Counted from the stretch's first letter, positions 1 to 12,120 are shown. The stretch: DNA of 64,000 nucleotides from Boothiomyces macroporosus (GCA_027604185.1 JADGKB010000004.1:186001-250000); one strand, 5' to 3'. Notes: generated by a model not told the origin, from the letters alone. Numbers and translations: made by a program.

Positions 1-1
1 T

Positions 2-91
2 GGGGCTGGTGTACCTCGAGAAAATGTAATGAGAAGTATGATGGCTACTCGTTTGGCAAGAATCGCAAACAATCAAAATACGTCTAGTTGA
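2..91 (+). CDS. C-terminal end of an unidentified gene (partial)
   Basis: An open frame enters from the left edge of the window and runs 29 codons to a TGA at 89-91. Its last residues include RSMMATRLARIANN. The neighbouring transporter gene ends only 20 bp away on the opposite strand, which fits the convergent spacing seen across the window. Another frame also stays open to a TAG at 79-81, so the choice of frame is a judgement. No family is recognisable from so short a tail. Confidence 0.3.
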   Translation, partial: GAGVPRENVMRSMMATRLARIANNQNTSS

Positions 92-111
92 ATATAATAC
101 ATATTGAATAT

Positions 112-1521
112 TTATTGCCTTCTTTTTTGCAACATCACGTAGAGCAGAATAGAAAGGGCAAACGAAATGAATTGAGTGACTATAGCGATTATAAAAGAGG
201 TTTGAAGACACTGCTTTCCATAGCAATAATCCGATGGGCCTCCTGCAGAACGTTGATATGATAATTGGTTATCATAAACCAGCCCAAATATCAAATTTGA
301 AGTAATGAACCCTACAGGCACTCCAATCATTACATAGGATGATGCTGTACCATAGTATTTGGACCCAAACATACCGCGGGTAAGTAGAGGGAATAGAGCA
401 CCGTTACCACCAAACCCTAGCCCAATTAGTGCTGAGCAGAGAGCCAGGTAAATATCTAAAGATAGCAAACTTGTATCCGCAACACCCAGAAGCAAATGCC
501 CCACAAAAATGATACCTTGTGCAAAAATTAAAAGGATTGATCTGTCAATACCTTTTGCCAATACGATATCTGAAATAGTTCCAGCACCAACCCTTCCTAT
601 ACTTTGAAATATGGAAACGATTGTCAATTGTATGGTTGTGCCGGTGATCAAGTCGTTTGGATTTGCGTTTTGAGATGCACTGCTCCTAATAATAATGTTG
701 ACGTTTTGCATAAAAGTTAAACCTTGGGTTAAGACCATCAGCGTTTCGTATATCCAGAACTTTGGCGACGCTAGTATTTGTAAAGGTGTCATTAATATTT
801 CCTCACTATTCAAAAGTTGAGTGTTTTCATTTGGCCTAATGGGTTTGTCGGCTACAGCAGTCAATGGAATATCCTCTGCAATCAAAGGAACTACGTCCTT
901 TCTGAAGGGATACCTTTTAATGAAAAGGGCCCCAATTGAATAAACCACGAAATTCAGTATGGTTAAAAGTACGAAAAATTTCCCAAGTCCATCTGTAAAT
1001 GAAAAGGCAATATTATATATCTAAGAGTTAATCTCGTTTACCTGGGAAAATATCATGCCTGCTAAGCCATAGAACAGCAACAATGTGCCTGTCACCATTC
1101 CGATATACCTTTCTGGATAATTGGAGGTATTCGTCCCAATTGTGGCCAAGAAGCTTTACATTAAGTAAAGATACCTTGCCGATGAGGCATAGCCAACTAC
1201 AAAAAAGAGGATTGACATCCCAGTTACCCCAGTATTGAAAAACCCAAGATAACTGAGGCAGATAAACAAATAAGACGCTGTACCTGTAAAAATAGCAGTG
1301 TACATGGTAATGGTGACACCGTACTTGTCAAATAATGGTCCGATAATCATATACGTAACATAAAGCGCTGCCAAACCTGCGGAGCCTATAATATTCACGT
1401 CCGACAAACTCCATCCGTACTTTGCACGCAATCCATCTGACATTATGGAAAAACTTGAGAGTGTTCCACATGTGACCATTACTAAACTTGATACTACAAA
1501 CGATAGTCTCTTTAGTGCCAT
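112..1521 (-). CDS. Major facilitator transporter, nodulin-like/Mch1-like
   Basis: Predicted 455-residue, roughly 12-helix membrane carrier. Exons are 1175-1521, 1042-1153 and 112-1020, read in reverse. Both introns (1154-1174 and 1021-1041) are 21 nt. After splicing, the N-terminal half reads as a nodulin-like MFS protein: a cytoplasmic start, LIGSAGLAALYVTYM, GPLFDKYG after helix 2, then SFLATIGTNTSNYPER, which matches the conserved helix 4 region of the NFD4/Mch1 group. In fungi Mch1 relatives are annotated as monocarboxylate-like carriers, but their substrates are mostly unproven. I therefore support the fold and family and not the cargo. The ATG at 1521 gives the family's usual short N-terminus. 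It diverges from the tropomodulin-like gene. Confidence 0.85.
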
Positions 1522-1795
1522 TGATTTCCTAGCAAAAGTTTGACATGAGGTTTATTGTTAGGGTGTGGATGAAACAGACACATGATTTTTAATAGTAGAA
1601 CACTCGAGAATTATATAGTTACACTCATAGTGCAAAGATGGTATTTGACAACCAGTGCAAATATAATGGAGCTGGTGCACGGCAAATCCCAAATACTCCG
1701 ACTGTCGCACCAACTGCTATTACGGGTTAATTAAATATGGTATCCGTTGGATTTTTTTGAGAGGTTGCGGCTTAATTAGTTGGAAGAAAAACCAA

Positions 1796-3092
1796 ATGCT
1801 GAATGGAAAGAATTTGGTAGTATGCAGACGATTGAAAAAAAGAGTTGAAAATAAACCATTAATAACCGCCATTCCTCAAACTTGTTTGTCAGAAGTTGGT
1901 CAAAGCACTGCCCAACATTTGACAGACCTTAGGAATTTGAAACAGGGCTTCAAGGTAAATTCAACTAACGCAGTCAAAGAACATTATCCTCAGTTTGCAA
2001 AGTCAACGAAATCATAGCTTGCACAAAGTTAAAAGCAAGCAGCGTATCTCATGTAAAAAATCACAGCTGTTTAAAACCTCAGAACAAGAAAGCAATGCTG
2101 ATAAAGCAAATGCGAGACTCCTTGCGATTGATTATCAGCAGTTACAAGAAGGCTCAGGAGAAAAGGAACAAGAGGAGTATTCTGATAGCGAAAACGAAAA
2201 ACATTATATCCGTCCAGATTCAGCGGTAGCAGATTTGGATAAAAAACAGGAACCTGCTGAACCGCCAAAATCTGATTCTCCGCTAAGTACGAGAGCCGTA
2301 TTGGAGGAAATCGATGCAGCAATTGATCTTTTGGAGAAACAGCTTAATATTGGGCTAGAATCCTCCCATGTTGAAACAAAAGATGTTGAAAATGAGCCAG
2401 TGGTAGATCGACAAGAAGATGCAGTTTCTGATACATCCAAGTGCCTTCCAAGACAAAACCCCATAGAGCCAAGTGTAGATCCTATCCAGGTTCAAAAATC
2501 TATGCTTGAAAGCATGAACCATCGGCGCTTATCCACTGATTCTATATTTTCGTCCGTTACTACATCGTCCATCACCACTTCAGTTTCCAAAGTAAATCCT
2601 ATTGTAGAAGAAATCAAGTATGGCATAAGCTGTATTAGTTACAATGTACCAAATTTTGTGAGCTTGAATATTACCATGTGCTATCTTACATTGGACCAAC
2701 AGACTACTTTGTCAAACAGCCTCGCTACCAACACATTCTTAAAGAGCCTCACCATCAGTTTCGCTGGGATACAGACGAAATCCGGAATCATGTTTGCAAA
2801 AGCTCTAATGAAGAACCACTCTGTCGAATATGTTGATTTTCAAGGAAACAGTCTTGGAAACCAAGCAGTCATGGAATTTGCCGTTCTTTTATCCCGCAAT
2901 GATACCATAGAAAACCTGAATCTCTCAAACCAAAAGAATGTATCCCCAATAGGTTTGGATACCGAATTCGAATTTGTAAACTCACTCAAAAAGAATCACA
3001 CAATCAAAAAGCTGCACTTGACGATTAGAAACTCTTCCTACCGCAATTCAATTGAAAAATCCCTGATGGACAACTCTTTTCACCGCAAGTAA
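1796..3092 (+). CDS. Tropomodulin-like leucine-rich protein
   Basis: About 425 residues from the ATG at 1796, with one 19-nt intron at 1955-1973. The first half is polar and acidic, rich in Ser, Glu and Asp, and probably disordered. The last 165 residues form tropomodulin-type leucine-rich repeats: LDQQTTLSNSLATNTFLKSL, then FAKALMKNHSVEYVDFQGN, then LLSRNDTIENLNL, and an end equivalent to the tropomodulin C-terminus (SLKKNHTIKKLHL, SLMDNSF). Animal tropomodulins cap actin pointed ends and use this domain to bind actin. Actin capping here is inference. The true start is uncertain: an ATG at 1638 opens a short frame that could be an upstream exon, but no 18-23 nt intron joins it cleanly. Confidence 0.65.
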
Positions 3093-3152
3093 TATATTTT
3101 CATATCTATTTGGTTTTTAGTTTTTTAATTTTTTTGAAAGCTTGAATCGTAA

Positions 3153-6100
3153 ATGGACCCGGTTGTACTTCAACTTGATCCTCTCAGTTCAGCATCTCCC
3201 AATACCAACGAATATGCTACTATAAAATTAATAGAAATCGCAGATGAGGTCCTAAAGAACAACAAGCCAGTAGATAATTCGATTATTTTATTGTATTTCA
3301 AGAAAACATTTGTTATGGTTGGTTTAGGATTCACAGTATTACTTTTTGTGGGATATATATATACCGGAACTTCATTGTACGAGGGAATTTGGCTATTTTT
3401 AGTTATATTGCTGAACGGATGTAATGCATCAATAATTCAGGGTTATATGCGCGTGAAAAAGATTCAGCAGCAATGGAAATGTGGAGAAGGCTAGAGTTGG
3501 TTGTTGAAACGATGCGGAAACATGGAATTAATTATGATGAAGTACAATAGACTAACCCAGGATATAGCATTTACAACCAATGTGCAAACTGTATCACTTT
3601 CAAGAGTAGTTAGAAATGGCAAACTCAAGCTGATTCCATGTAATTTACTTGTTAGCGGGGATATAGTACTGCTTGGGGTTGGTGATCGAGCCCCAACAAA
3701 AATCGAATTGTTTGAATCAAAGACTGAAAATCAAGTGCTTGATCGTGATCAAATATTGAAGCAAGAGTTCTTTAAATCTCCAGTTCAGCAAAGAAACTTG
3801 ATTCAACAAGATACCAGAGGATTATTTTACTTTAAAGTTCTAGAAACTCCTTTGTTGCAGATTTTGGAAAGTGCATTGAAATCAAATCGTCCGCAGACCA
3901 TGATAGCCCAAAAAATTACAATGATTGAATATTTGGTGAACAATGTGCTATTATGGGTAGCGTTGCTTGTGTCGTTGGCGATTAACGTAGTGCGAGTATT
4001 TCTAGTGAGTACCAGTTCGCCTTTTGCCGCTCACATGTTTCAAATGCTAGCTAGATATCAAATAATTGCAGTTTTACCACTGCTCCCAATAGCTCTACCT
4101 ACTCTTATGCTTATTTCGCGAAGTTATGGAAATGCTTACATTTTGACACTTTTTGATGCACTACAATCCTCAAAGACAGAGTTTGAAGACAAGGAGGATG
4201 TCGATGAATTTGATGCTGCCCCAGCGCCAACCAAAGATTTTGTTTTGTCCTGGGGTGCAATATACCGAAAGTTTTATCGGCAGTTAGTAAAGAAGAATCG
4301 ATCTGATATTACGAGGATAACAGGATTGATTGATGTAAAATTTTCTAATATAGTGTTTGGCCAATACAACCGTTCTATGTGCAATTGATAAAGAAGGAAC
4401 CGTCGCTTCAGTATATGTTTATTTATCTAGGCTATTCCAGCAGTGGAACAACTATTCTTTTTGGGAGATACAGGGGATGCGACAGTTTTAGATGCTTGTT
4501 ATGATCCAGCTTCACCAAATGGAGTTCGGTTTGAGGATGATGACTGGAACCTACATCTAAAGTAAATTCACCTAAATTAGAATGCTGAAGCCTGTTGGAT
4601 TGTTGCATATGCTGAACACTGAATGTGGGGTTTTGCAAGGTAAAAAAAGAAATGAAATGCACTTTAAATCAGATAAAATATCTCTCCATGGCTCCATTAG
4701 TCACTCTAGGAAAAGTAACTGTAGCTAATGTTAGCCTGTACCTGCCAATTTGGAAGAGAAATTGGATTCACACCGGAAATTGTAAACAAATTCACAAAAG
4801 TAATGGTTCTTGAAACATTTGCTCCGAGTCACCACAGTTTGCAGGAAAGCAAAGTTGATTATGAATTTGAAATCCCAAGTATGCTGTCTCAGATCGTTAC
4901 AGATGGGAACGGTAATCTATTGCTTATTGATAGATTCTTACCAGCTATTTGCAGAAGGCACAGTTGAATTGGTCGTTGAATCGTGTGGCGACTACTGGAA
5001 CGGATCAGGATTAGGCGACATGAATGAAAATGTAAGGTGTGTTTAACGTAGATTGAACGAAAAATCTTTGAATTTCAACAGAATGCCATCATTAATGATC
5101 TTCAAGTAGTCGCCTATTCTTATCGTCCAATCCAAAATTCTTCCCACTGGAATCATATAAAAATGATGAACCCAAATGAAGTGTATTACTTGTCACTTGC
5201 AGCAACTATACCGGAAACAGGACACATTTTGGATAAAGAGACAGTCGAGAGTCCTTCAAGAATGTCTCAACCGCAAGCACCAGACAATTCAGTCCAGAAA
5301 CTCCGAAAAAGATTAGACAGGGAAAGAGCGCTTTCTTTGGTAGATAATGATGCAACTGAACTGCTCGAGCAGGACTTTTGTATTGAAATTACAAAAGGAC
5401 AAACATTTTTGTGTGCTGCTTCCTTTATATATCCACCAAGACCAGTAACTTTTTTTTTATCTAGAACGTGATTGATTTTGTTGAGGATTTAGCTTTAGCT
5501 GGTATACGTTTTGTGTACTTTTCATTTGCTCCAGAAAGGGAAAGCAAAGCGTATGCAGAAAGGCTAGGATTGGAAATAGATTGGAACTCTTGCATCATAC
5601 TCTCTCCAGATAACGGGACTGGCCCACGATACTTGGCGTTACACGACATTCAAGCTCAGTTGCCTCGGGGAGTGGATAATATTCGCAATCATATAGAAAA
5701 CGTTGATGATGTTCCATTGCATGTCTCTCTTTTTGCCGAAAGTCGACCGCCAAGCATCAGGGAAATGACTAAAATTTTCCAAGAACACGGCGAGGTAGTT
5801 TGTGTTATTGGCTCTTCTCTGAATGATTTGAATGTAGAATGCTTTGCCAATGTAATGCTTTTTAATTGTAGGCTGATATCAGTATTGGTATTGATCCTAT
5901 TCCTGTGGCTAGAAATTACGTTGGAGGTAAACCACTTTCACTGCTATGCATTTCATCACAATTCAATTCCAGCCCTTGTGCATTAACGCTAAACTCTGAT
6001 TTTAGCTTCTATAACATTACACAAATGATTCGGGAAGCTAGATCGTTGGCTGATAATGGTCAACAGTGTATTGCACTATACCTAGGTATCCAGCTGTCTC

Positions 6101-6844
6101 TCTCCTTTTGCGTAATCTTATCGTATTGTAGCACCATTCTTCCCCCGATATTCACTGGCTACCAAATTATGTTTATCCAATGGATCATTTCACCAGTACT
6201 TTCCTTATCTTTACTATTTACACCGCATCACTCTGATATTATGACCCATCTTCCAGCAAAGCACTTGGATCACTGGAAGGATGTGCCACGGTTTGTTGTC
6301 TATTATATTTTAAGGTTCTGCATATTTCCTGCATTTTCTTGTGTTGCCCAATATTGGCTGTAAATGCTCATTAATCTAGTATATTGTGGTACAAATATCC
6401 AGATTTGGCAAACAGTCCATTTCAACAACCTCAGATTCTCTTTGCACAGAATTATACCTTGTTTTTCTTTGTCATTTATATCAGTAGATGATTTTTAATG
6501 TTAGTAACGATATCAGCTACCTTCATCCACAGAAACGAGGGTGTGTTAAAAAGGAAGCCGTTTATCAACAAAGTCTGGGTGTACACTTCCATCAGTTGGT
6601 AAATATATGTAACCCCAGTGTTCTATTGCAGGCTGCCTTCATGGCTATATCAGTAGAAAGCCTATCCTCAATAGCGGCATTCCAATTTGATTGGTGGATA
6701 TATTTGATATCAGTTCTAACAATATTCCTTGTTCTTTTCATTCAGGAGCTGGTAAAATCCCACGACATGCAAGAATGGATTCGATTCCAGAAGAGAACTA
6801 AACTGGAATTCAATACAAAGCTCGGAATGCATTCTCCGTTATAA
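3153..6844 (+). CDS. TMEM94: TMEM94/ERMA-like atypical P-type ATPase
   Basis: A 1143-residue membrane protein built from 14 exons. The 13 introns are all 19-22 nt (first 3421-3440, last 6599-6618) and the spliced length is an exact number of codons. Residue 393 is the Asp of the phosphorylation motif, but the motif reads DKEGT and not DKTGT. The hinge motif that should be GDGxND reads GSSLNDLN (about residue 827), followed by ADISIGIDP. Animal TMEM94 shows the same degeneracy and the same order of landmarks, such as the IRFVYFS segment, LPRGVDNIRNHIENVD and a C-terminus ending TKLGMHSPL. TMEM94 is an ER protein linked to magnesium uptake. Whether this protein has any ATPase activity is open. 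Membrane helices lie near residues 50-95, 260-320 and in the last 270 residues. Confidence 0.85.
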
Positions 6845-6874
6845 ATAATAAATTCATTCTAAAAAAGTGCCCTT

Positions 6875-7633
6875 GTGCCATTCCAAATTGGGGGGTCCCT
6901 TTACAAGCCAACGAAAAAACTTGCTCCAGTAATGTCGGTTCCAACCCCTTCAGTTACCTCAGGAGACAATCTCAGGACCACTCTAGAAGAAGGATGCGCA
7001 AAAAACAGATGGATGCAAAAGTTGGGGGAGCTGGATTGGCAAAGTTTCTTTCCTCATGTAGCTTCACCGTCAAGAACCCCTATAGAACAACAATTATACT
7101 GGAAGTTGCTACATAGAAGGCTTCCTGTCAATGCGTACCTAAAAACAAAGGGCAATTTTGTTCCAAACAGAGGCTGCGTCGTTTGTGGAGAACAGGTTGA
7201 AACCATTGAACATGTCTTTTTCGAATGCCCTAACGTACAAACCTTTTGGAAAACATTTAGAATCTACATGATAAAGTTTTTGCAAATGACTGAAGCGGAA
7301 CTACCGGAATTCACGTTGCGGGACACTATTTTCTTCTTTCCTGAATTGTGCAAGACTCTAGTTCCTGAAGAGTTGCATGTTCTTACTGTATGTCACTCGG
7401 TAGCATTGTGGGCTATCTGGTCTATGAGATCAAGCGCAAATGCCGATGTTCTTCTCTGGCCTTGTTTCCTCTCTCGCTTGGAGGCAAGGGTGTTTTTGGA
7501 GTATGAAAATATATGTAAAAATGGTAATATCAGTGCAGACAAAGAATCAATCAATACCTTTGCATCTAGATGGTGCAATGACAAGAGCTTGGTTAAACTG
7601 ACTACTGACGGGATAATCTTTTCTAGCTCGTGA
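6875..7633 (+). mobile_element. 5'-truncated LINE fragment, zf-RVT C-terminal region
   Basis: An open frame of 252 codons with no early ATG; the first in-frame ATG is at 6931. It encodes the reverse-transcriptase zinc-binding region found at the C-terminus of non-LTR retrotransposon ORF2 proteins: WKLLHRRLPVNAYL, then CVVCGEQVETIEHVFFECP (the Cys-Cys-His-Cys metal site), then a Trp-rich tail. No reverse transcriptase or endonuclease domain is present. Fragments missing their 5' part are typical of LINE insertion. It begins 30 bp after the TMEM94 stop and ends 47 bp before RPA1. The frame is uninterrupted, so it is either a recent insertion or retained as a gene. It contains none of the tiny introns typical of the neighbours. 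Confidence 0.65.
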
Positions 7634-7680
7634 ATAAATCAGAGTTTATTTTTTGAAATGTCCGAAAAATTCTTACCCAA

Positions 7681-9635
7681 ATGACTGTAATCTTGATCAT
7701 TAATTTCAGGTTCAATTAACACCAAATGGGATACAAACTGTAATCTCTGACAAAACTTCTCAACCGCCAAGCTCTGTAGTTTTGCAAGTTCTTTCAATCA
7801 AAAAGATCCCTCCGCAGCCAACTCAACCTGGTCAGCAGCCTACCAATCAACCCGAAAGATACAGGATGGTGGTCTCGGACGGAACTGCATATATGCAAGC
7901 AATGCTGGCAACCCAACTGAATGACTATGTAACCAGCAAATCTTTGCAAAAGCATGCCATACTTAAATTGAACAAGTATGTTACCAACACTGTTGCCAAC
8001 AAAAAGTAATTCAGTACTGATTTAGAATCCTTATCGTTTTGTTGATTGATGTTCTTAATTCAGGGGAAAATGTTGAAAAAATTGGTGATCCAATTAGCAT
8101 CGATTCAGTTTCTCAGACAAACTTGCAGCAACCAGCAGCTGTACAGAGTAAAGCAGTGCAAGAACCACAAGCAGCTCCACAAATTACTCCAAAAGTTGCA
8201 CAGCCAACACGTCCGTCAGTTCAGCCATCAAAACCAGCACAACAGAACCAATCTTCCTATCCAATCAATATGCTTAATCCATACCAGAATAGGTTGATTC
8301 TTACTCATTTAGATGGACTATCAAAGCCATGGTTTTATCAAAAGGAGAAATCAAGAAGTGGAGCAATGCTAAAGGAGAGGGACAGTTATTTTCATGTGTA
8401 CTTGGAGATGAAAGTGGTGAAATTAGAGCTACTGGTTTTAAAGAGGCAGTTCATATGTTTTATGATCTATTACAAGAAGGACAAACATACAGCATTTCCA
8501 AATGTGCTGTAAAGCCAGCAAACAAACAATTCAACAGTGGAAAGCATGAATATGAACTTACAATCGAGCCAACCAGTATAATTGAACTAGTAATTAAGCT
8601 TCTAAAGTAGTGTAATAATACTTCTTCTGCTCCAACTATCAAGTATCAGAGTGTAGAACTGTCCAGACTGTATGAACACGAAAAGGATGCCACGATTGAC
8701 ATTCTGGCTGTAGTTAAGGATGCAAGCGAATTGTCCGAAATTACCACAAAGGCTCAAAAACAAGTAATGAATGTTTAATTCCAGTTGAAAAAGAGAGAGC
8801 TGACTTTGGTCGATATGTCCAATTATGCTGTAAGATTAACTTTGTGGGGAAGAGATGCTGAAAACTTTACAGCAACAGACCATCCAGTGGTTGGATTTAA
8901 AGGAGCAAAGGTTTCGGATTTTGGAGGAAAATCTCTCAACCTATCATTTGGTGGCTACATGCAAGTAAACCCAGATTTGCCAGAAGCACATCGTTTACGT
9001 GGGTGGTATGATCAAAATGGAGCTAGTACTGACTTTCAAACCTATAGTTCAACAGGTGCGTCCTCTGGAAATGCAAAGTCTGATGAAAAGACAATCGAAG
9101 AATTCCACAACCAACGTATTGGTTATGGAGAAAAGGTTTTCTAATGCTAATTCAGGCTGATTATGTCAGTATAAAAGCCAGCATTATTCATGTAAAGTCA
9201 GATAACTGTTGGTATCCTGCTTGCGCAAATGAAGGATGTAACAAGAAAGCAATGGATCTATCAAACGAATGGCGCTGTGAAAAATGTGACAGCAATTTCC
9301 CAAAGCCAAATTATAGATATATTCTCACTTTGTGTATTGCAGACTACACTGGGCAATTGTGGATCCAAAACTTTAACGAAACTGCAGAGGAGCTATTAGG
9401 CATTTCAGCTAATGATTTGTACGAGCTTAGAATGAGCGACACGATCGCTTTTGAAAATACATTCAAGAATGTGTTGTTTGGGGAATATCTATTCAAGCTT
9501 CGTGCAAAAGTAGAAACCTTCCAGGACAATGAAAAAGTCAGATCCAGTGTAGTCCAAGCAACCAAAGTAGACTTTGTTTCTGACTCCAAGAAGCTACTTG
9601 GTCTCATTCGCGAATATGAAAGTTTGAAAATATAA
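7681..9635 (+). CDS. RFA1: Replication protein A large subunit
   Basis: A 609-residue protein from 7 exons, with introns of 20-23 nt at 7687, 8006, 8293, 8590, 8764 and 9136. The first exon is only ATG ACT. An N-terminal OB fold (about 1-120) is followed by a Gln/Pro linker. DBD-A starts near NPYQNRWTIKAMVLSKGEIK and has the family's GEGQLFSCVLGDESGEIRAT, then come DBD-B and DBD-C. DBD-C carries the zinc ribbon, with cysteines in NCWYPACANEGCNKK and WRCEKCDSNF (about residues 468-500). RPA coats single-stranded DNA in replication and repair as a trimer with RPA2 and RPA3. Length and domain order match the family. Confidence 0.95.
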
Positions 9636-9670
9636 TTGTTGACTTGCGATAATTTTTTGTTTTTTCAATC

Positions 9671-10243
9671 ATGAACTTGTTTAGGAAAACAAAAATATTA
9701 TGTGCTGGACATCCAATGCTCAGAAGCAAAGCCCAGCCAGTAGACTTGGCCAAGTTGAAGTCCAAAGAGTTCCAAGACATTGTCACCAAAATGAAGCAAG
9801 CAATTTCAAAATCAGGAGTTATTGGAATGGCTGCCCCGCAAGTCGGGCATTCAGTACGATTGATTGCTGTAAATTTAACGGATAAAGTATTGCTCAAGGA
9901 AAAGAGAGTCGAGAAATTGATGCCTACGACGTTCTTTGTTAATCCGCAGTTGAAAGTTCTAAAACAAGAATATCAGAAAGAGTACGAGTTTTGTGAATCG
10001 ATCCCATCCTATTCAGGGATAGTTTCAAGGGCTACCAGAGTATATCTGACTGCATTTGATCTGGATGGAAATAAAGTAGAAGGGCAGTACACTGGGTTTA
10101 TGGTAACCATATATTAATTGCAGGCAAGAGTGTTGCAGCATGAAGTGGATCATTTGGAAGGCATTGTATTTGTAGACAAAATGGAGCCGACTAGTCTCAG
10201 ACACGACAAGTATGTCGGCGAATTTGAAATGCATATGAAATAA
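9671..10243 (+). CDS. Peptide deformylase
   Basis: A 183-residue enzyme with one 21-nt intron (10103-10123). It removes the formyl group from N-formylmethionine and in eukaryotes acts in mitochondria or plastids. All three metal and catalytic motifs are visible: motif I as GVIGMAAPQVG (about 49-59, with Met where Leu is usual), motif II as EFCES with the ligand Cys108, and motif III as QHEVDH with His150, Glu151 and His154. Motif III lies entirely in the second exon, so splicing is required for activity. The N-terminus MNLFRKTK is basic but short, so mitochondrial targeting is plausible but not shown. It starts 35 bp after the RPA1 stop. Confidence 0.92.
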
Positions 10244-10297
10244 ATTTAATAATTATTCTCTTTTTTCTCGATTTCAACTTTGCAAAAAAATAAAAAA

Positions 10298-11094
10298 ATG
10301 CCAGCACACAACTGGAGCGACGATGTCGATGAAAATGGAATCAAGACAGTGACTGAAATAAAGACCAACGAGAATGGAGAGAAAGTCAAAGTTACAAAGA
10401 AAATCCAATTGAAAACGCAAACCAAGCAAGTCAATCATGCTGTTGCCGAGCGCAGAGTAACTCTTATTAACCAAAGAAATGGAAAAAGTTTGGAGCTTGC
10501 AAAGGATTTCCTTCTGGACCGGATTCAGAATCAACAACCATTGGAGAAAGGGTGATGTTGAAATTATCATTGAATGCTAAAGATTTGGAAGAGCCAGAAG
10601 AAGACCCAACAAAGAAACTGTCTGCCAATGCTAAAATTGTTTGTAGGATTTGTAAAGGTGATCACTGGACTACTAAATGTCCATTCAAGGATACTTACCA
10701 ACCATCTAATGAAATTGCTGCCAAAGTCGAAGCTAAAGACGGTAATTAATGTGTAATTATAGTTAAAGGAGGTAATAAATATGTTCCGCCATCAAAGAGA
10801 GGTGGTGCTGGAGATAAGCCTGCTGGAAGAGAAAGAGACGATTCCAATTCTATCCGTATTTCCAACTTGTCTGAAGAGACTACTGATAGTGATGTTCGCG
10901 AGTTATTAAGAAAATGCGGTCCAACACAGAGAGTATTCGTTGCAAAGGATCACTCGACAGGCCTTTGCAAAGGCTACGCTTTCATTACTTTCTTCAGCCA
11001 AGATGCTGCTGAACATGCAATCAAGAGTTTGAACGGATACGGGTTTGACAATTTGATTCTTAAAGTTGATTGGGCCCAAAGAGATAGGAATTGA
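10298..11094 (+). CDS. TIF35: Translation initiation factor eIF3 subunit G
   Basis: A 251-residue protein from three exons; the introns are 20 nt (10457-10476) and 21 nt (10742-10762). It starts with NWSDDVDENG, followed by the family segment AERRKWKKFGACKGFPSGPD, which only appears after splicing. A CCHC-like knuckle follows (CRICKGDHWTTKCP, about 115-128). The C-terminal RRM has RNP2 as IRISNLS and RNP1 as KGYAFITF. eIF3g binds eIF3i and mRNA in the 43S complex and is used during scanning. The short A-rich leader before the ATG is shared with several genes here. Confidence 0.95.
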
Positions 11095-11237
11095 AATAAA
11101 CCTAACTGTATCGCTATCCTTTGCCATTGATTATACTGAACTTGAACATGCACAGAAATCGTGAAGGGGATGCATTAATCTCTCAATCTGGCAGCCATCT
11201 TTATCGTTTCAAATTTTTTTTCTATTTTTTTGAACCA

Positions 11238-12005
11238 ATGATTCAGTCAAATGAAGAGCTAGAATTCGACAACAATATGTTTGCGGAACCAGAAGATTTC
11301 AGACCCCCAACTCCAGAGCCGACTACCACAACATTTCGCAGAAATCCTAAATTTGTAGAAAACGGTCCTGTAGATATGATTGTTCACCTGCCAGCAAAAC
11401 ACAGTTTGTGGGCACATAAATTATGGAACGCTGGTCAGTCATTGGCAAATTACTTGGATGAACATAAAGATATGTACAAGAACAGGAATGTATTGGAATT
11501 GGGGGCTGCTGCCTCTTTACCTTCCATTATCTGTGCACTTAATGGTGCTAAAAAAGTGGTTTCTACCGATTATCCTGATCAGCCGTTGATTCAAAATATT
11601 ATCTTGAACGCAAAGGCAAATGCCAAGGAACAATTTGACAACGAAACATTTGTTGTTAGAGGATATATCTGGGGTCAAGATGAAGGGGAGTTGGATGAGC
11701 CATTGACTAAAGATGGAAAATTCGATTTGATTTTGTTGGCGGATTTGATTTTCAACCACAATCAACATTCCAACATGTTGAAAACGTGCAAAGAAATGTT
11801 GTCTGCCAACGGGATTGTATTAATGACATATTCACACCATGTTGTTCATCGCGCATCAAAAGATATGGTTTTCTTTGATGTTGCTAAAGAATTCGGATTC
11901 ACTTGTGAAAAATTATACGAGCAAAGATGGGATCCAATGTTTCCTGAAGATAGTGGGGACTTGGATGTAAGAAGCACGGTATACGGATGGAAGTTATATT
12001 TGTGA
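11238..12005 (+). CDS. EFM7: Protein lysine/N-terminal methyltransferase EFM7-like
   Basis: A single-exon protein of 255 residues in the methyltransferase 16 family. S-adenosylmethionine motif I is VLELGAAASLPSI (about 85-97), followed by VSTDYPD and the post-II motif FDLILLADLIFNH. The segment HSLWAHKLWNAGQSLANYL matches the yeast Nnt1/Efm7 group, which methylates the N-terminal glycine and adjacent lysine of elongation factor 1A. The length is as expected for the family. The ATG at 11238 follows a T-rich leader. An upstream ATG at 11149 in the same frame would add about 30 residues rich in phenylalanine and is less likely. Confidence 0.88.
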   Translation: MIQSNEELEFDNNMFAEPEDFRPPTPEPTTTTFRRNPKFVENGPVDMIVHLPAKHSLWAHKLWNAGQSLANYLDEHKDMYKNRNVLELGAAASLPSIICALNGAKKVVSTDYPDQPLIQNIILNAKANAKEQFDNETFVVRGYIWGQDEGELDEPLTKDGKFDLILLADLIFNHNQHSNMLKTCKEMLSANGIVLMTYSHHVVHRASKDMVFFDVAKEFGFTCEKLYEQRWDPMFPEDSGDLDVRSTVYGWKLYL

Positions 12006-12120
12006 TTAGTTTATAGTTGAAAGATTGCGAATGGTGTCCCTTGGGAGTATCCAACAATTAAATAAATCTTGATTGCACGAATATTTCGTGGCCCGCGCGT
12101 ATTGTTTGTCAATTTAAAAA

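Noticed and set aside
1638..1730. A short open frame starting at ATG 1638 as first exon of the tropomodulin-like gene
   Set aside because: The only frame-compatible intron would be about 38 nt, outside the range seen elsewhere. It was kept as a possibility but not used.
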